A stretch of 64,000 bases of DNA, from contig NZ_CP054212.1 of the NCBI RefSeq assembly GCF_013285385.1, positions 496,001 through 560,000 on the forward strand, given 5' to 3'. Positions within the stretch are counted from its first letter, which is position 1; every line of letters starts with the position of its first letter. Shown piece after piece: positions 41,002-49,473 of the stretch. A program made the position numbers and the translations under genes. Source of the DNA: Paramixta manurensis (GTDB lineage Bacteria > Pseudomonadota > Gammaproteobacteria > Enterobacterales > Enterobacteriaceae). The notes beneath the pieces are model-generated. The model did no database searches and was not told the DNA's origin. It saw nothing but the letters and a program-made list of their open reading frames with translations.

Positions 41002-42882
41002 ATGACTGATATCCAAACCACTTTTGCTGACCTTGGCCTGAACGCCGACATCCTCGAATCACTGAACGGTATGGGCTACGTTAAGCCATCCCCAATCCAG
41101 GCTGAGTGTATTCCTCACCTGCTGGCGGGCCGTGATGTGTTAGGTATGGCGCAGACCGGGAGTGGTAAAACCGCAGCTTTCTCGCTGCCGCTGTTAAACA
41201 ACATTGACCCTGCGGTCAAGGCACCGCAAATTCTGGTGCTGGCCCCAACTCGCGAACTCGCGGTTCAGGTAGCTGAAGCCGTGACCGAATTCTCTAAACA
41301 TATGCGCGGCCTGAACGTCGTGGCCCTGTATGGCGGCCAACGTTATGACGTGCAACTACGCGCTCTGCGCCAAGGCCCACAGGTTGTGGTTGGTACGCCT
41401 GGCCGCTTGCTGGACCATTTGAAACGCGGCACGCTGGATCTCTCTAGCCTGCGCGGTTTAGTGCTGGATGAAGCAGACGAAATGTTACGTATGGGCTTCA
41501 TCGAAGACGTTGAAACCATCATGGCGCAGATCCCGGAAGGTCATCAGACCGCGCTGTTTTCAGCGACCATGCCGGAAGCTATTCGTCGTATTACCAAACG
41601 CTTTATGAAAGATCCGCAGGAAGTGCGGATCCAATCGAGCCTGACCACGCGTCCGGACATTAGCCAGAGCTACTGGACCGCTTACGGTCGTAAAACAGAT
41701 GCGCTGACTCGTTTCCTCGAAGCGGAAGATTTTGATGCGGCGATTATTTTCGTGCGTACCAAAAACGCAACCATGGAAGTGGCGGAAGCATTGGAGCGTA
41801 GCGGTTATAACAGCGCCGCGCTGAATGGTGACATGAACCAGGCGCTGCGTGAGCAGACCCTGGAGCGCTTGAAAGATGGTCGTCTGGATATTCTGATCGC
41901 GACAGACGTGGCGGCTCGTGGTCTTGACGTTGAGCGTATTAGCTTGGTTGTTAACTACGATATCCCGATGGATGCGGAATCATATGTTCACCGTATTGGC
42001 CGTACCGGTCGTGCGGGGCGCGCAGGCCGTGCGTTGCTGTTCGTTGAGAACCGCGAGCGTCGTCTGCTGCGTAACATTGAACGCACCATGAAGCTGACGA
42101 TTCCTGAAGTGGAATTGCCCAATGCAGAACTACTGAGTCAGCGTCGCTTGGCTAAGTTTGCTGGTAAAGTTCAGCAACAACTGGAAAGCAGCGATCTTGA
42201 TCAGTACCGCGCGCTGTTAGCTAAGCTGCAACCGGAAGATGAACTGGATATGGAAACGCTGGCTGCCGCATTGCTGAAAATGGCGCAAGGCGAACGTCCG
42301 CTGATCCTGCCGCCGGATCCGGCTCCGCGTCCGCGTCGTGAATTCCGCGAGCGTGATGATCGTCGTGGCGATCGTCCGGAGCGTGGCGCACGTGATGGCG
42401 ACCGTCCACGTCGTGAGCGCCGTGAAGTTGGCGATATGGAACTGTATCGTATCGAAGTGGGCCGTGATGACGGTGTTGAAGTTCGTCACATCGTCGGCGC
42501 GATTGCCAACGAAGGCGACATCAGCAGCCGCTACATCGGTAACATTAAGCTGTTTGCATCGCATTCGACCATTGAGCTGCCGAAAGGCATGCCGGGCGAT
42601 ATCCTGCAACACTTTACCCGCACGCGTATTCTCAACAAGCCGATGAATATGCAACTGTTGGGTGACGCGCAGCCGCGTGAACGCGGAGCAGAGCGTCGTC
42701 CGGCTGCGGGCGGACGCGGCGGTTTCTCCGGCGAGCGTCGTGAAGGTGGCCGTCGTTTTAGCAACGATCGTAACGATCGCGGCGGCGAACGTCGTGGCGG
42801 TGGTTTCAACCGTGATGGCGGTAACCGTGGCCCGCGTCGTGATGAAGGCGGCAACGCGCCGACCCGTCGTCGTGATGCGTAA
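41002..42882 (+). CDS. deaD: DEAD-box RNA helicase DeaD (CsdA)
   Basis: DeaD unwinds RNA during cold-shock 50S assembly and mRNA decay. From the ATG at 41002 it is 626 residues. Helicase motifs: Q motif SPIQ, AQTGSGKT, PTRELA, VGTPGR, DEAD, SAT, and RIGRTGRAGRAGR. The C-terminal RNA-binding domain (ELYRIEVGRDDGVEVRHIVGAI) and an Arg/Gly-rich tail follow. A GTG at 40993 is in frame, but its spacing from AAGAGG is short. It is preceded by the yrbN-like frame and followed by a strong terminator. Confidence 0.97.
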   Translation: MTDIQTTFADLGLNADILESLNGMGYVKPSPIQAECIPHLLAGRDVLGMAQTGSGKTAAFSLPLLNNIDPAVKAPQILVLAPTRELAVQVAEAVTEFSKHMRGLNVVALYGGQRYDVQLRALRQGPQVVVGTPGRLLDHLKRGTLDLSSLRGLVLDEADEMLRMGFIEDVETIMAQIPEGHQTALFSATMPEAIRRITKRFMKDPQEVRIQSSLTTRPDISQSYWTAYGRKTDALTRFLEAEDFDAAIIFVRTKNATMEVAEALERSGYNSAALNGDMNQALREQTLERLKDGRLDILIATDVAARGLDVERISLVVNYDIPMDAESYVHRIGRTGRAGRAGRALLFVENRERRLLRNIERTMKLTIPEVELPNAELLSQRRLAKFAGKVQQQLESSDLDQYRALLAKLQPEDELDMETLAAALLKMAQGERPLILPPDPAPRPRREFRERDDRRGDRPERGARDGDRPRRERREVGDMELYRIEVGRDDGVEVRHIVGAIANEGDISSRYIGNIKLFASHSTIELPKGMPGDILQHFTRTRILNKPMNMQLLGDAQPRERGAERRPAAGGRGGFSGERREGGRRFSNDRNDRGGERRGGGFNRDGGNRGPRRDEGGNAPTRRRDA

Positions 42883-42903
42883 TCGCCAGCATTAAGTAAG
42901 TAG

Positions 42904-42933
42904 AAAAAAACCAGCCGTCCGGCTGGTTTTTTT
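42904..42933. terminator. bidirectional terminator after deaD
   Basis: A7-CCAGCC-GTCC-GGCTGG-T7. The symmetric structure serves deaD and the convergent SDR gene, whose stop is 29 bp away. Confidence 0.92.
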
Positions 42934-42961
42934 ATTATCTGTAACGGACGATCTTTATCGT

Positions 42962-43708
42962 TTAACGACCACCAGTAATCAGCACCCGCTCACCGCTCAC
43001 ATAAGCCGACTCATCCGATGCCAGAAACAACGCGACACGCGCCACATCTTCCGGTATGCCAAAGCGCCCAAGCGGTGTGGCTGCCAGCAGCTTAGCCTTT
43101 AACTCAGGATTAATCGCTTTAGTGGCTAACAACCCTTCGGTGAGAATACAGCCCGGCGCCAGAGCGTTAACGCGAATATTCCTTCCTCCCAATTCACGCG
43201 CCAGCCCTTGGGTTAACGTATCAATAGCTCCTTTAGTGGATGCCCATAATGTCATTCCCACCGTTGCGTCCTGGCTATCCAGCGCGCTCAGGTTAATGAT
43301 ACAACCGCCGCGATCGCCAAATGCACGGGCCGCCTGCTGGCACATCAACATCGTCCCCAATACATTTACCGCGAAAGCGCGCTGCATCTGCGCTTCCGTC
43401 ATCGTCTCAAAGGGGCCGTAATGAAAGATACCGGCATTATTCACCACGATATCCAGCGCCCCATAACGCTCCAGCGTGACGGAAACCAGGCGTTTCACTT
43501 CATCCGCGCGTGAAATATCGGCCTGCACCGCAATCGCTTCGCCGCCCATCCCTTCGATATCGCTAACCACATCCGCTGCGCCGACCTCATCGGATAAATA
43601 ATTCACTACGACGCGTGCCCCGACGGAGGCGAAGTAGATAGCGATACCCGCACCGATACCTTTTGAGGCGCCGGTCACTAACGCAATCTTGCCTTCAAGT
43701 GCTTTCAT
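42962..43708 (-). CDS. short-chain dehydrogenase/reductase with Trp at the catalytic Tyr position
   Basis: A 248-residue classical SDR related to FabG-type reductases. It has the NAD(P)-binding TGASKGIGAGIA, NNAGIFHYGPF, the Ser motif INLSALDS and the downstream NIRVNALAPG. The catalytic YxxxK is WxxxK: Trp155 (codon 43244-43246) with Lys159 in LWASTKGAID. This either abolishes or changes hydride chemistry. Start is the second of two tandem ATGs, six bases after AGGAGG; the first ATG (43711) is also possible. It is divergent from an AraC-type regulator that probably controls it. The substrate is unknown. Confidence 0.85.
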   Translation of the reverse strand: MKALEGKIALVTGASKGIGAGIAIYFASVGARVVVNYLSDEVGAADVVSDIEGMGGEAIAVQADISRADEVKRLVSVTLERYGALDIVVNNAGIFHYGPFETMTEAQMQRAFAVNVLGTMLMCQQAARAFGDRGGCIINLSALDSQDATVGMTLWASTKGAIDTLTQGLARELGGRNIRVNALAPGCILTEGLLATKAINPELKAKLLAATPLGRFGIPEDVARVALFLASDESAYVSGERVLITGGR

Positions 43709-43782
43709 CATGCTCCTCCTGACCCGGTTTAGCGGCTTGGTGTCTTTAACAAAATATGCTATTTATTGCCCATCAGGAGTTA

Positions 43783-43817
43783 GCGCAATCCTGCAAGCTT
43801 TTTGCACAATCCTCCAA
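43783..43817. promoter_or_regulatory. 21-bp-phased direct repeat, likely AraC-type operator
   Basis: GCGCAATCCTGCAA (43783-43796) and GCACAATCCTCCAA (43804-43817) match at 12 of 14 bases and start exactly 21 bp apart, two helical turns. This is the usual spacing for the two HTH motifs of dimeric AraC-family regulators. It lies in the 190-bp gap between the SDR gene and the regulator gene. Confidence 0.65.
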
Positions 43818-43899
43818 ATCTGGCCGCCGCTTATTCTTTCCCGCCGCGGCTTGCGTAGAATGAAATATCCCTTTCCTCCAACCTCTACGGGCTTTCTCA

Positions 43900-44820
43900 A
43901 TGAATCCATCGTGTTCGCAATGGCAAGAACTGGTCAGCCTGGTAGGCCGGTTTATTACCGAAGATGGCCGGAAAAATACGGCGATTGATTTTCTCTCGTT
44001 TGGGCGTAGTTCCGAGCCTGCGCATCCGGTCTATGTATCGCAATGGGCTAGCTTCGCGTTGATGGCGCAGGGCAGTAAAACCATTCGGCTGAGCGATGAG
44101 CTGTATCACTATGGGCCGGGGGATTTATTGCTGGCAACGATGAACATGCCGGTACGCTCATGCCTGACCAGCGCCACGCCGGAAAAGCCTAACTTGGGTG
44201 TGGTTATCTCGATCAATGAAGAGCGTCTACACGCGTATTTGGACAAACTGCGCCTGAATGAAACGCTGCCGCTAGGGAAAACCGAGCGAGGGATTACCGT
44301 GAATAAAGTCTCAATGGAACTGCTGGATGCGGTACTGCGGTTGATCAAACTGCTGGAGCGTCCACAGGATATTCCCGCGCTGGCGCCGTTGATCGAGCAG
44401 GAAATATTTTATCGGCTGCTAACCGGGCCTGAGGGCTCCCGCTTGTTAAATATGATCATGACCGAGCGGCCAGGTAACAAAGTGGCGAAGGCCGCGCGCT
44501 GGCTACGGGAGAATTTCCATCAGCCGCTGAAAGTTGAACGCCTGGCAAGTAGCGTCGGCATGAGTATCTCTTCGCTGCATCACCATTTCAAAGCAGTCAC
44601 CGCAATGACGCCGATGCAATACCAGAAACAGTTACGGCTAAACGAGGCGCGACGCCTTATGTTACTAGAAAGGGTGGATGCCGGTACCGCCGGTTACCGC
44701 GTGGGATACCAAAGCGCCTCGCAATTTAGCCGCGAATACAGTCGCTTTTACGGCGCTTCACCGGCGCGCGACATCAAAATGTTGGCGGTCGAGGCCGGGA
44801 CGAATCGCCCCGGCCAGTGA
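43900..44820 (+). CDS. AraC-family transcriptional regulator
   Basis: A 306-residue protein with an N-terminal AraC_N-type sensing domain (DFLSFGRSSEPAHPVYVSQWASFALMAQG) resembling YqhC-like regulators. Its C-terminal AraC/XylS DNA-binding domain has two HTHs: LKVERLASSVGMSISSLHHHFK and the GYRVGYQSASQFSREYSRFYG motif. It is divergent from the SDR gene and its stop codon abuts the stop of yhbW on the other strand with no gap. It probably regulates the SDR gene and itself; the inducer is unknown. In E. coli this position between deaD and yhbW holds mtr instead. Confidence 0.85.
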   Translation: MNPSCSQWQELVSLVGRFITEDGRKNTAIDFLSFGRSSEPAHPVYVSQWASFALMAQGSKTIRLSDELYHYGPGDLLLATMNMPVRSCLTSATPEKPNLGVVISINEERLHAYLDKLRLNETLPLGKTERGITVNKVSMELLDAVLRLIKLLERPQDIPALAPLIEQEIFYRLLTGPEGSRLLNMIMTERPGNKVAKAARWLRENFHQPLKVERLASSVGMSISSLHHHFKAVTAMTPMQYQKQLRLNEARRLMLLERVDAGTAGYRVGYQSASQFSREYSRFYGASPARDIKMLAVEAGTNRPGQ

Positions 44821-45831
44821 TTACATTTCGCTGGCGGCCTGGGCGGCTAACTCGAAGGAGTGTAAACGCGCTTCGCGATCGAATATCTGGCCATTGATCA
44901 TGACTTCATCAGCCTGTGTTTCACGAATCAATGCAGACAGACCCTGACGCACTTTCTCTTTATCGCCCACCACGGACATACTGAGCGCCTGCTGTACGCC
45001 GTATTGTTCAGAAGGCGACCAGATATTATCCATATTCTCCACCGGTGCGGGCAGCGGCCCCGGTTTACCTTGGCGCAGATTAATAAACTGCTGCTGCATA
45101 GAGGTAAATAAGAAACGTGCGTCGCGATCGCTATCGGCGGCGACCACGTTAATACACACCATGGCATACGGCTTTTCTAAACGCGCGGAGGGCTGGAAGT
45201 TGCTGCGATACAGGTGTAGTGCCTGGAAGAGCATATCCGGCGCGAAATGGGAGGCGAAGGAGAAAGGCAGGCCAAGCTGCGCCGCCAACTGAGCGCTGTA
45301 CAGGCTGGAGCCCAGCAACCAAACCGGAATCTTAAGCCCTAAGCCAGGCACCGGCTGCACCGGGAATGGTTCACCGTCTTCGGCATCAAACCAACGGATC
45401 AACTCTGCGACATCATCCGGAAAACTGTCCGGCTGGCCGTTACTCAGATGGCGCCGCAATGCCATCATGGTTCGCTGATCGGAACCCGGCGCGCGGCCCA
45501 GCCCCAAATCAATACGCCCCGGATAGAGCGACTCCAGCGTACCGAACTGTTCAGCAATCACCAGTGGCGCATGGTTTGGCAGCATCACACCGCCGGAACC
45601 GAGATGCAGCGTCGTGGTATGAGCCGCCAGATAGCCGATCAGCACCGAGGTAGCGGCGCTGGCGATACCCGTCATATTATGGTGTTCTGCTAGCCAGTAG
45701 CGGTGATACCCAAGCTTTTCCGCTAGCTGAGCCAGCGACAGCGAAGTTTGAAAGGCCTCCCGGGCAGAAGAACCTTGTGGAATCGGCGCCAGGTCAAGCA
45801 CCGAAATCGGAACGGTTTTTTTCTCAGACAT
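44821..45831 (-). CDS. yhbW: YhbW, luciferase-like flavin monooxygenase family
   Basis: A 336-residue member of the bacterial luciferase-like superfamily: ISVLDLAPIPQGSSAREAF, the YHRYWLAEHHNMTGIASAA signature of the LLM group, LHLGSGGVMLPNHAPL and GRIDLGLGRAPGSD. Such proteins bind FMN or F420; enterobacteria lack F420, so FMN is likely. The reaction is unknown. Length and position match E. coli YhbW. Confidence 0.92.
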   Translation of the reverse strand: MSEKKTVPISVLDLAPIPQGSSAREAFQTSLSLAQLAEKLGYHRYWLAEHHNMTGIASAATSVLIGYLAAHTTTLHLGSGGVMLPNHAPLVIAEQFGTLESLYPGRIDLGLGRAPGSDQRTMMALRRHLSNGQPDSFPDDVAELIRWFDAEDGEPFPVQPVPGLGLKIPVWLLGSSLYSAQLAAQLGLPFSFASHFAPDMLFQALHLYRSNFQPSARLEKPYAMVCINVVAADSDRDARFLFTSMQQQFINLRQGKPGPLPAPVENMDNIWSPSEQYGVQQALSMSVVGDKEKVRQGLSALIRETQADEVMINGQIFDREARLHSFELAAQAASEM

Positions 45832-45967
45832 ATCGACTCACTTGTTCGTCTGTGCTGGCAGGCGAATAGCTTCGCCTGCTAATGATGCACCTCAGTATTG
45901 CCGATCATTACCCATAATAAAACTGCATTTATTTTTAGGGTTTTTATTTAACAAACGTTAATTAAAG

Positions 45968-46849
45968 TTAGTTTGGCTGTAATGCCAGGCCAGCAATATT
46001 GTGCCAATACCCATTACAATCATTACGTTGCGCCATCATGAGCGGCGTTTTTCCCTGCTCATTCGCGCGGAAACGGTCAATCATGGTCAACGTTTGCGGC
46101 GTTTCCGGCGACAAGCGAATGATGTCCACCAAACCCTGCATACCAATAAGATCGTTACCCAAGTTATAGCAGTAGCCGCTCATGGTTTGGATACCGTTTA
46201 GCACGAACACTTGCTGATTTTCTTGTGACAGCACCCGGCGCCCTTGTGGATAGCGAATACAACAGGTTTCACATTCATCTTTTGGGCGGTTTTCCGAACG
46301 CGCGGTAAAGCAGCGCGCAGAGTAAGCTAACGGTAAATAGCCATAGCTAAAGACTTCCACTTCAAACTGTCGACGTATTCCCAGCTCATCACATTGGCGC
46401 AACACGTTAACCAGCCAATCGCGTGACAGCTCAACCGGCATACACCAGCGCATCATGCCCTGTTTCAACAGTAGGCGTAGTGTGACCGCGTTATAGCAGT
46501 TCAACGCATGCCCGGCGACAAAGGGTAAGGTTTTTTCCGCCGCCATATTGACGGTGCCGAAATCATTCGCTTCAATCAGAAATTCGCCGTTATCGACAAA
46601 GCGCTTAATTTCACTCAGTTCTGACGGCGATTGCACCAGCGACAACGTGCTAAGCACTACTTGCTTGCCGCTACCGGCCAACTGGCGCGCAATCTCAAGC
46701 CAGTCGCCAAATTTGGTGGCGCGCCGTTTACTGCAAACCGCCTCACCGAGATAAATTACATCAGCACTGCTGGAAGCCGCCGCTTGATAAAAGTTCTCTA
46801 ACTCACTCTTCGGCCAGTACCATAACACTGGCCCTAATGCATATTTCAT
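45968..46849 (-). CDS. ubiV: UbiV, O2-independent ubiquinone hydroxylation protein
   Basis: UbiV works with UbiU and UbiT to make ubiquinone without oxygen. From the ATG at 46849 (after TAGGAAAG) it is 293 residues and belongs to peptidase-like family U32. The four iron-sulfur cysteines known from E. coli are in place: Cys39, Cys180, Cys193 and Cys197 (with Cys196 adjacent). The frame runs to 46933, but that part overlaps ubiU. It follows ubiU by eight bases, forming a ubiUV operon. Confidence 0.94.
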   Translation of the reverse strand: MKYALGPVLWYWPKSELENFYQAAASSSADVIYLGEAVCSKRRATKFGDWLEIARQLAGSGKQVVLSTLSLVQSPSELSEIKRFVDNGEFLIEANDFGTVNMAAEKTLPFVAGHALNCYNAVTLRLLLKQGMMRWCMPVELSRDWLVNVLRQCDELGIRRQFEVEVFSYGYLPLAYSARCFTARSENRPKDECETCCIRYPQGRRVLSQENQQVFVLNGIQTMSGYCYNLGNDLIGMQGLVDIIRLSPETPQTLTMIDRFRANEQGKTPLMMAQRNDCNGYWHNIAGLALQPN

Positions 46850-46857
46850 TGCCTTTC

Positions 46858-47853
46858 CTACTGCCATTTGCGATGGTAAGCGCCGAGCGTGGTCTGGGTG
46901 CCTTCTGACAGCGCGCCCAATTCTGTCATCCAATTTTGCTGTACGTTAAAGTGCGCCGGATCGCTAGCACAACGATCGATCGCCTGACGCCAAATCTTCG
47001 CCACTTGCGCCACATAAGCCGGACTACGCTGGCGGCCTTCAATTTTTACCGAAGCGATATTGGCCTGCATTAGCTCGGGCAGGAGTTCGAGGGTATTCAG
47101 GCTGGTCGGTTCTTCGAGCACGTGGTAACGATTGCCGTCCACCTGATAACGCCCTTTACAGAGCGTGGGATAGCCCGCATTTTCTCCGGCATCGTAGCGA
47201 TCAATCAGTACCTCATTGAGCCGCGACTCCAGGCCGTGCGGCGTCTGTTGCCAACGCACAAAACGCGCCGGTGAGCAGGCGCCCACTGTGTTGGGCGACT
47301 CCCCGGTCAGCCACGAAGAGAGATAGCAACGCCCCTCTGCCATAATGCACAGGCTACCGAAGGCGAAAACTTCCAGCGGAACCGGCGTCACGCGCGCCAA
47401 CTGACGCACCTGATGGATTGATAGCACCCGCGGCAATACCACGCGTGCAACGCCAAAATGCCGCTGATAAAATTTTACCGCCTCCAAATTGGTAGCTGAG
47501 GCTTGAACGGAAACATGGCGTTCAATGTGTGGATAGCGCTCGGCGGCATATTCAAGCATCGCTAAATCGGCCAGAATCAACGCATCGGCGCCGATGTCCG
47601 CCGCGCGGTCAACGGCATTTTGCCAGCGAATATAACCATCGGGATGTGCAAAAGTGTTAATGGCGATATGGAGTTTACGCCGGTGTTGATGCACAAAACG
47701 CGATGCCTCCTGCAGGCGCTTATCCGTAAAGTTTAGCCCGGCGAAGTGGCGGGCATTGGTATCATCTTTCAGGCCAATGTAGACAGCATCCGCACCGTTC
47801 TCGATGGCTGTCTTTAGGGCGGGGAGGTTTCCCGCAGGGCAAAGAAGTTCCAT
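46858..47853 (-). CDS. ubiU: UbiU, O2-independent ubiquinone hydroxylation protein
   Basis: UbiU is a U32-family protein that forms a heterodimer with UbiV. From 47853 the product is 331 residues, starting MELLCPAGNLPALKTAIENGAD, as in E. coli. Its cluster cysteines Cys169, Cys176, Cys193 and Cys232 are all present at the E. coli positions. The open frame to 47982 adds 43 unconserved residues. It is divergent from ubiT. Confidence 0.95.
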   Translation of the reverse strand: MELLCPAGNLPALKTAIENGADAVYIGLKDDTNARHFAGLNFTDKRLQEASRFVHQHRRKLHIAINTFAHPDGYIRWQNAVDRAADIGADALILADLAMLEYAAERYPHIERHVSVQASATNLEAVKFYQRHFGVARVVLPRVLSIHQVRQLARVTPVPLEVFAFGSLCIMAEGRCYLSSWLTGESPNTVGACSPARFVRWQQTPHGLESRLNEVLIDRYDAGENAGYPTLCKGRYQVDGNRYHVLEEPTSLNTLELLPELMQANIASVKIEGRQRSPAYVAQVAKIWRQAIDRCASDPAHFNVQQNWMTELGALSEGTQTTLGAYHRKWQ

Positions 47854-47915
47854 GATTTCTCTCAGGAATGGCTGATAACAGCCCCCGAGTGTAGACAAGC
47901 TGCTGACGACAAATT

Positions 47916-47929
47916 TTGATTTAAGGCAG
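47916..47929. promoter_or_regulatory. degenerate FNR-like site between ubiU and ubiT
   Basis: TTGAT-TTAA-GGCAG matches the first FNR half-site fully and the second poorly. E. coli ubiUV is activated by FNR without oxygen, so a site is expected here, but this match alone is weak. Confidence 0.3.
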
Positions 47930-48059
47930 CGAATGGCGTATTGATCGGGTAGCAGGAAGTAATTGACCTTACCTTCGCACATTTTGTTGATCCAACTTGT
48001 CCGATGACTTTTCCTGGTGTGGCAAAATAGCCGAAATTTTTCGTAAGGAGTGAAGAACT

Positions 48060-48587
48060 GTGTTGAACCAGCTTCGTGCGCAATGCGTTAGCAAAGGCCC
48101 GGCAATGTTGCGATTTCCGTTGCGGCTGACCCCTTTCACGGTAAAAAAAGTGGTGCTGCAACAACTCCTGAATTGGCAATTTCGTCATGCGGTAGAAGAA
48201 GGTGAGTTAGACTTTTTAACCGGTCGCTGGCTGGGCGTGGAGATCACCGATCTGGCACTCAACTGGGCGGTCAGTCTGGATGACGAAGGGCGGTTACAGG
48301 TCGCCCTCCGTGAGCAGGCGGATGTCTGGTTTCGCGGCAATGCCAATGATTTAGTGTTGGTCGCGGCGCGCAAAGTGGATCCGGATACGTTATTTTTTCA
48401 GCGTCGTTTAGTGATCGAAGGCGACACGGAGCTGGGGCTGGAAGTGAAAAATTTGATGGATGCGATTGACCTGGATGCCATGCCGGGGCCTTTGCGCATC
48501 GGATTATTGCAATTGGCTGATTTTGTTGAGGCCGGATTGAATGAGGACGCGATATCCCAAGGGAATCGCGCAGGTGAGTCATGTTAA
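48060..48587 (+). CDS. ubiT: UbiT, SCP2-domain ubiquinone accessory factor
   Basis: UbiT binds lipids through an SCP2 domain and is required for ubiquinone synthesis in anaerobic cells, in the role UbiJ has in air. The 175-residue product contains DPDTLFFQRRLVIEGDTELGLEVKNLMDAI, the conserved SCP2 stretch. The likely start is GTG at 48060, followed directly by TTG, after TAAGGAG. It is divergent from ubiUV and overlaps yhbS by seven bases. Confidence 0.92.
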   Translation: MLNQLRAQCVSKGPAMLRFPLRLTPFTVKKVVLQQLLNWQFRHAVEEGELDFLTGRWLGVEITDLALNWAVSLDDEGRLQVALREQADVWFRGNANDLVLVAARKVDPDTLFFQRRLVIEGDTELGLEVKNLMDAIDLDAMPGPLRIGLLQLADFVEAGLNEDAISQGNRAGESC

Positions 48588-49087
48588 TTCGTACGGAAAT
48601 AGGGGTTGATGCCGCAGGTATCGATAGCCTGCTACGCCGCTGCTTTGCCACCGGCGCGGAAGCGGATTTAGTGCATCAACTACGTGAAGACGGTCAACTG
48701 ACCCTTGGCGTGGTAGCCACCGATGATGAAGGTCAGGTCTTGGGATACGCGGCTTTCAGTCCGGTCACCTTGCAGGATGAAGATCGGGGATGGGTGGGGC
48801 TAGCGCCGCTGGCGGTTGATGAAAGCGTTCGTCAGCAGGGGATTGCCCGGCAATTGGTGTATGAAGGGTTGGACTCGCTGAACGAATTTGGCTATGCCGC
48901 CGTGGTGGCGTTGGGCGACCCGGCGCTGTTTGGGCGCTTTGGTTTTTCCCCCGCCGCGCGTCATCAACTGCATTGTAAGTGGCCCGGCACCGAGGCGGCT
49001 TTCCAGGTGCATAAACTGGCCGATAATGCTTTTGAGGGTGCCAGCGGTTTAGTGGAGTATAGCGCGCACTTTAATCGTTTCGATTAG
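48581..49087 (+). CDS. yhbS: YhbS, GNAT-family N-acetyltransferase
   Basis: A 168-residue GNAT protein: acetyl-CoA-binding motif A is visible as LAPLAVDESVRQQGIARQLVYEGL, and the GDPALFGRFGFSPA segment typical of the YhbS subgroup follows. The substrate is not known with certainty. It overlaps ubiT at its start. Its last 17 bases overlap the 3' end of convergent yhbQ. Confidence 0.92.
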   Translation: MLIRTEIGVDAAGIDSLLRRCFATGAEADLVHQLREDGQLTLGVVATDDEGQVLGYAAFSPVTLQDEDRGWVGLAPLAVDESVRQQGIARQLVYEGLDSLNEFGYAAVVALGDPALFGRFGFSPAARHQLHCKWPGTEAAFQVHKLADNAFEGASGLVEYSAHFNRFD

Positions 49088-49373
49088 CTAACCACGTCTC
49101 CAGTGAAACCGGCTGTTGCTCAATCAGCCGAAGCTTCTCCCGGCGCGTTAGCTGTTTCACCTGATATTCCAGCCGGGATGCGCTGGCGCGATCGCCCGCC
49201 TCACAGCTAAACAGCAGATGTAAAGGCCCCTTACCGCGCAGCGCCTTGGCGCCTTTACCGCTCTGATGCTGCTGAAACCGCCGGGCAATATCATTTGTAA
49301 TGCCGGTATAGAGCGCGCCTGCAGCGGTACTCAGGATATAAAGCCGCCAGCTTGCAATGCCCGCCTTCTCCAT
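49071..49373 (-). CDS. yhbQ: YhbQ, GIY-YIG domain protein
   Basis: A small GIY-YIG-fold protein of 100 residues from the ATG at 49373, matching E. coli YhbQ in length. Visible: WRLYILSTAAGALYTGITND (the GIY-YIG equivalent is LYI...LYTGIT), RRFQQHQSGKGAKALRGKGPL and the conserved Glu region LEYQVKQLT. E. coli YhbQ has been reported to have nuclease activity; substrate and role are unsettled. Longer starts (TTG 49418, ATG 49403) would add an unconserved leader. Confidence 0.9.
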   Translation of the reverse strand: MEKAGIASWRLYILSTAAGALYTGITNDIARRFQQHQSGKGAKALRGKGPLHLLFSCEAGDRASASRLEYQVKQLTRREKLRLIEQQPVSLETWLANRND

Positions 49374-49473
49374 CTTGTTTCCCGTCGTTTTGGTTTCGGG
49401 CATTCTAACGGTATTCAAAACTGTGTGCCATATGGCACAGTATTGCCTTTACCTCCCGGCGGAGAGCGCTATT

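Noticed and set aside
49357..49473. Longer yhbP reading with a hydrophobic start
   Set aside because: It overlaps yhbQ antisense and is not in the family; TTG 49474 has a good ribosome site and aligns with the E. coli start.
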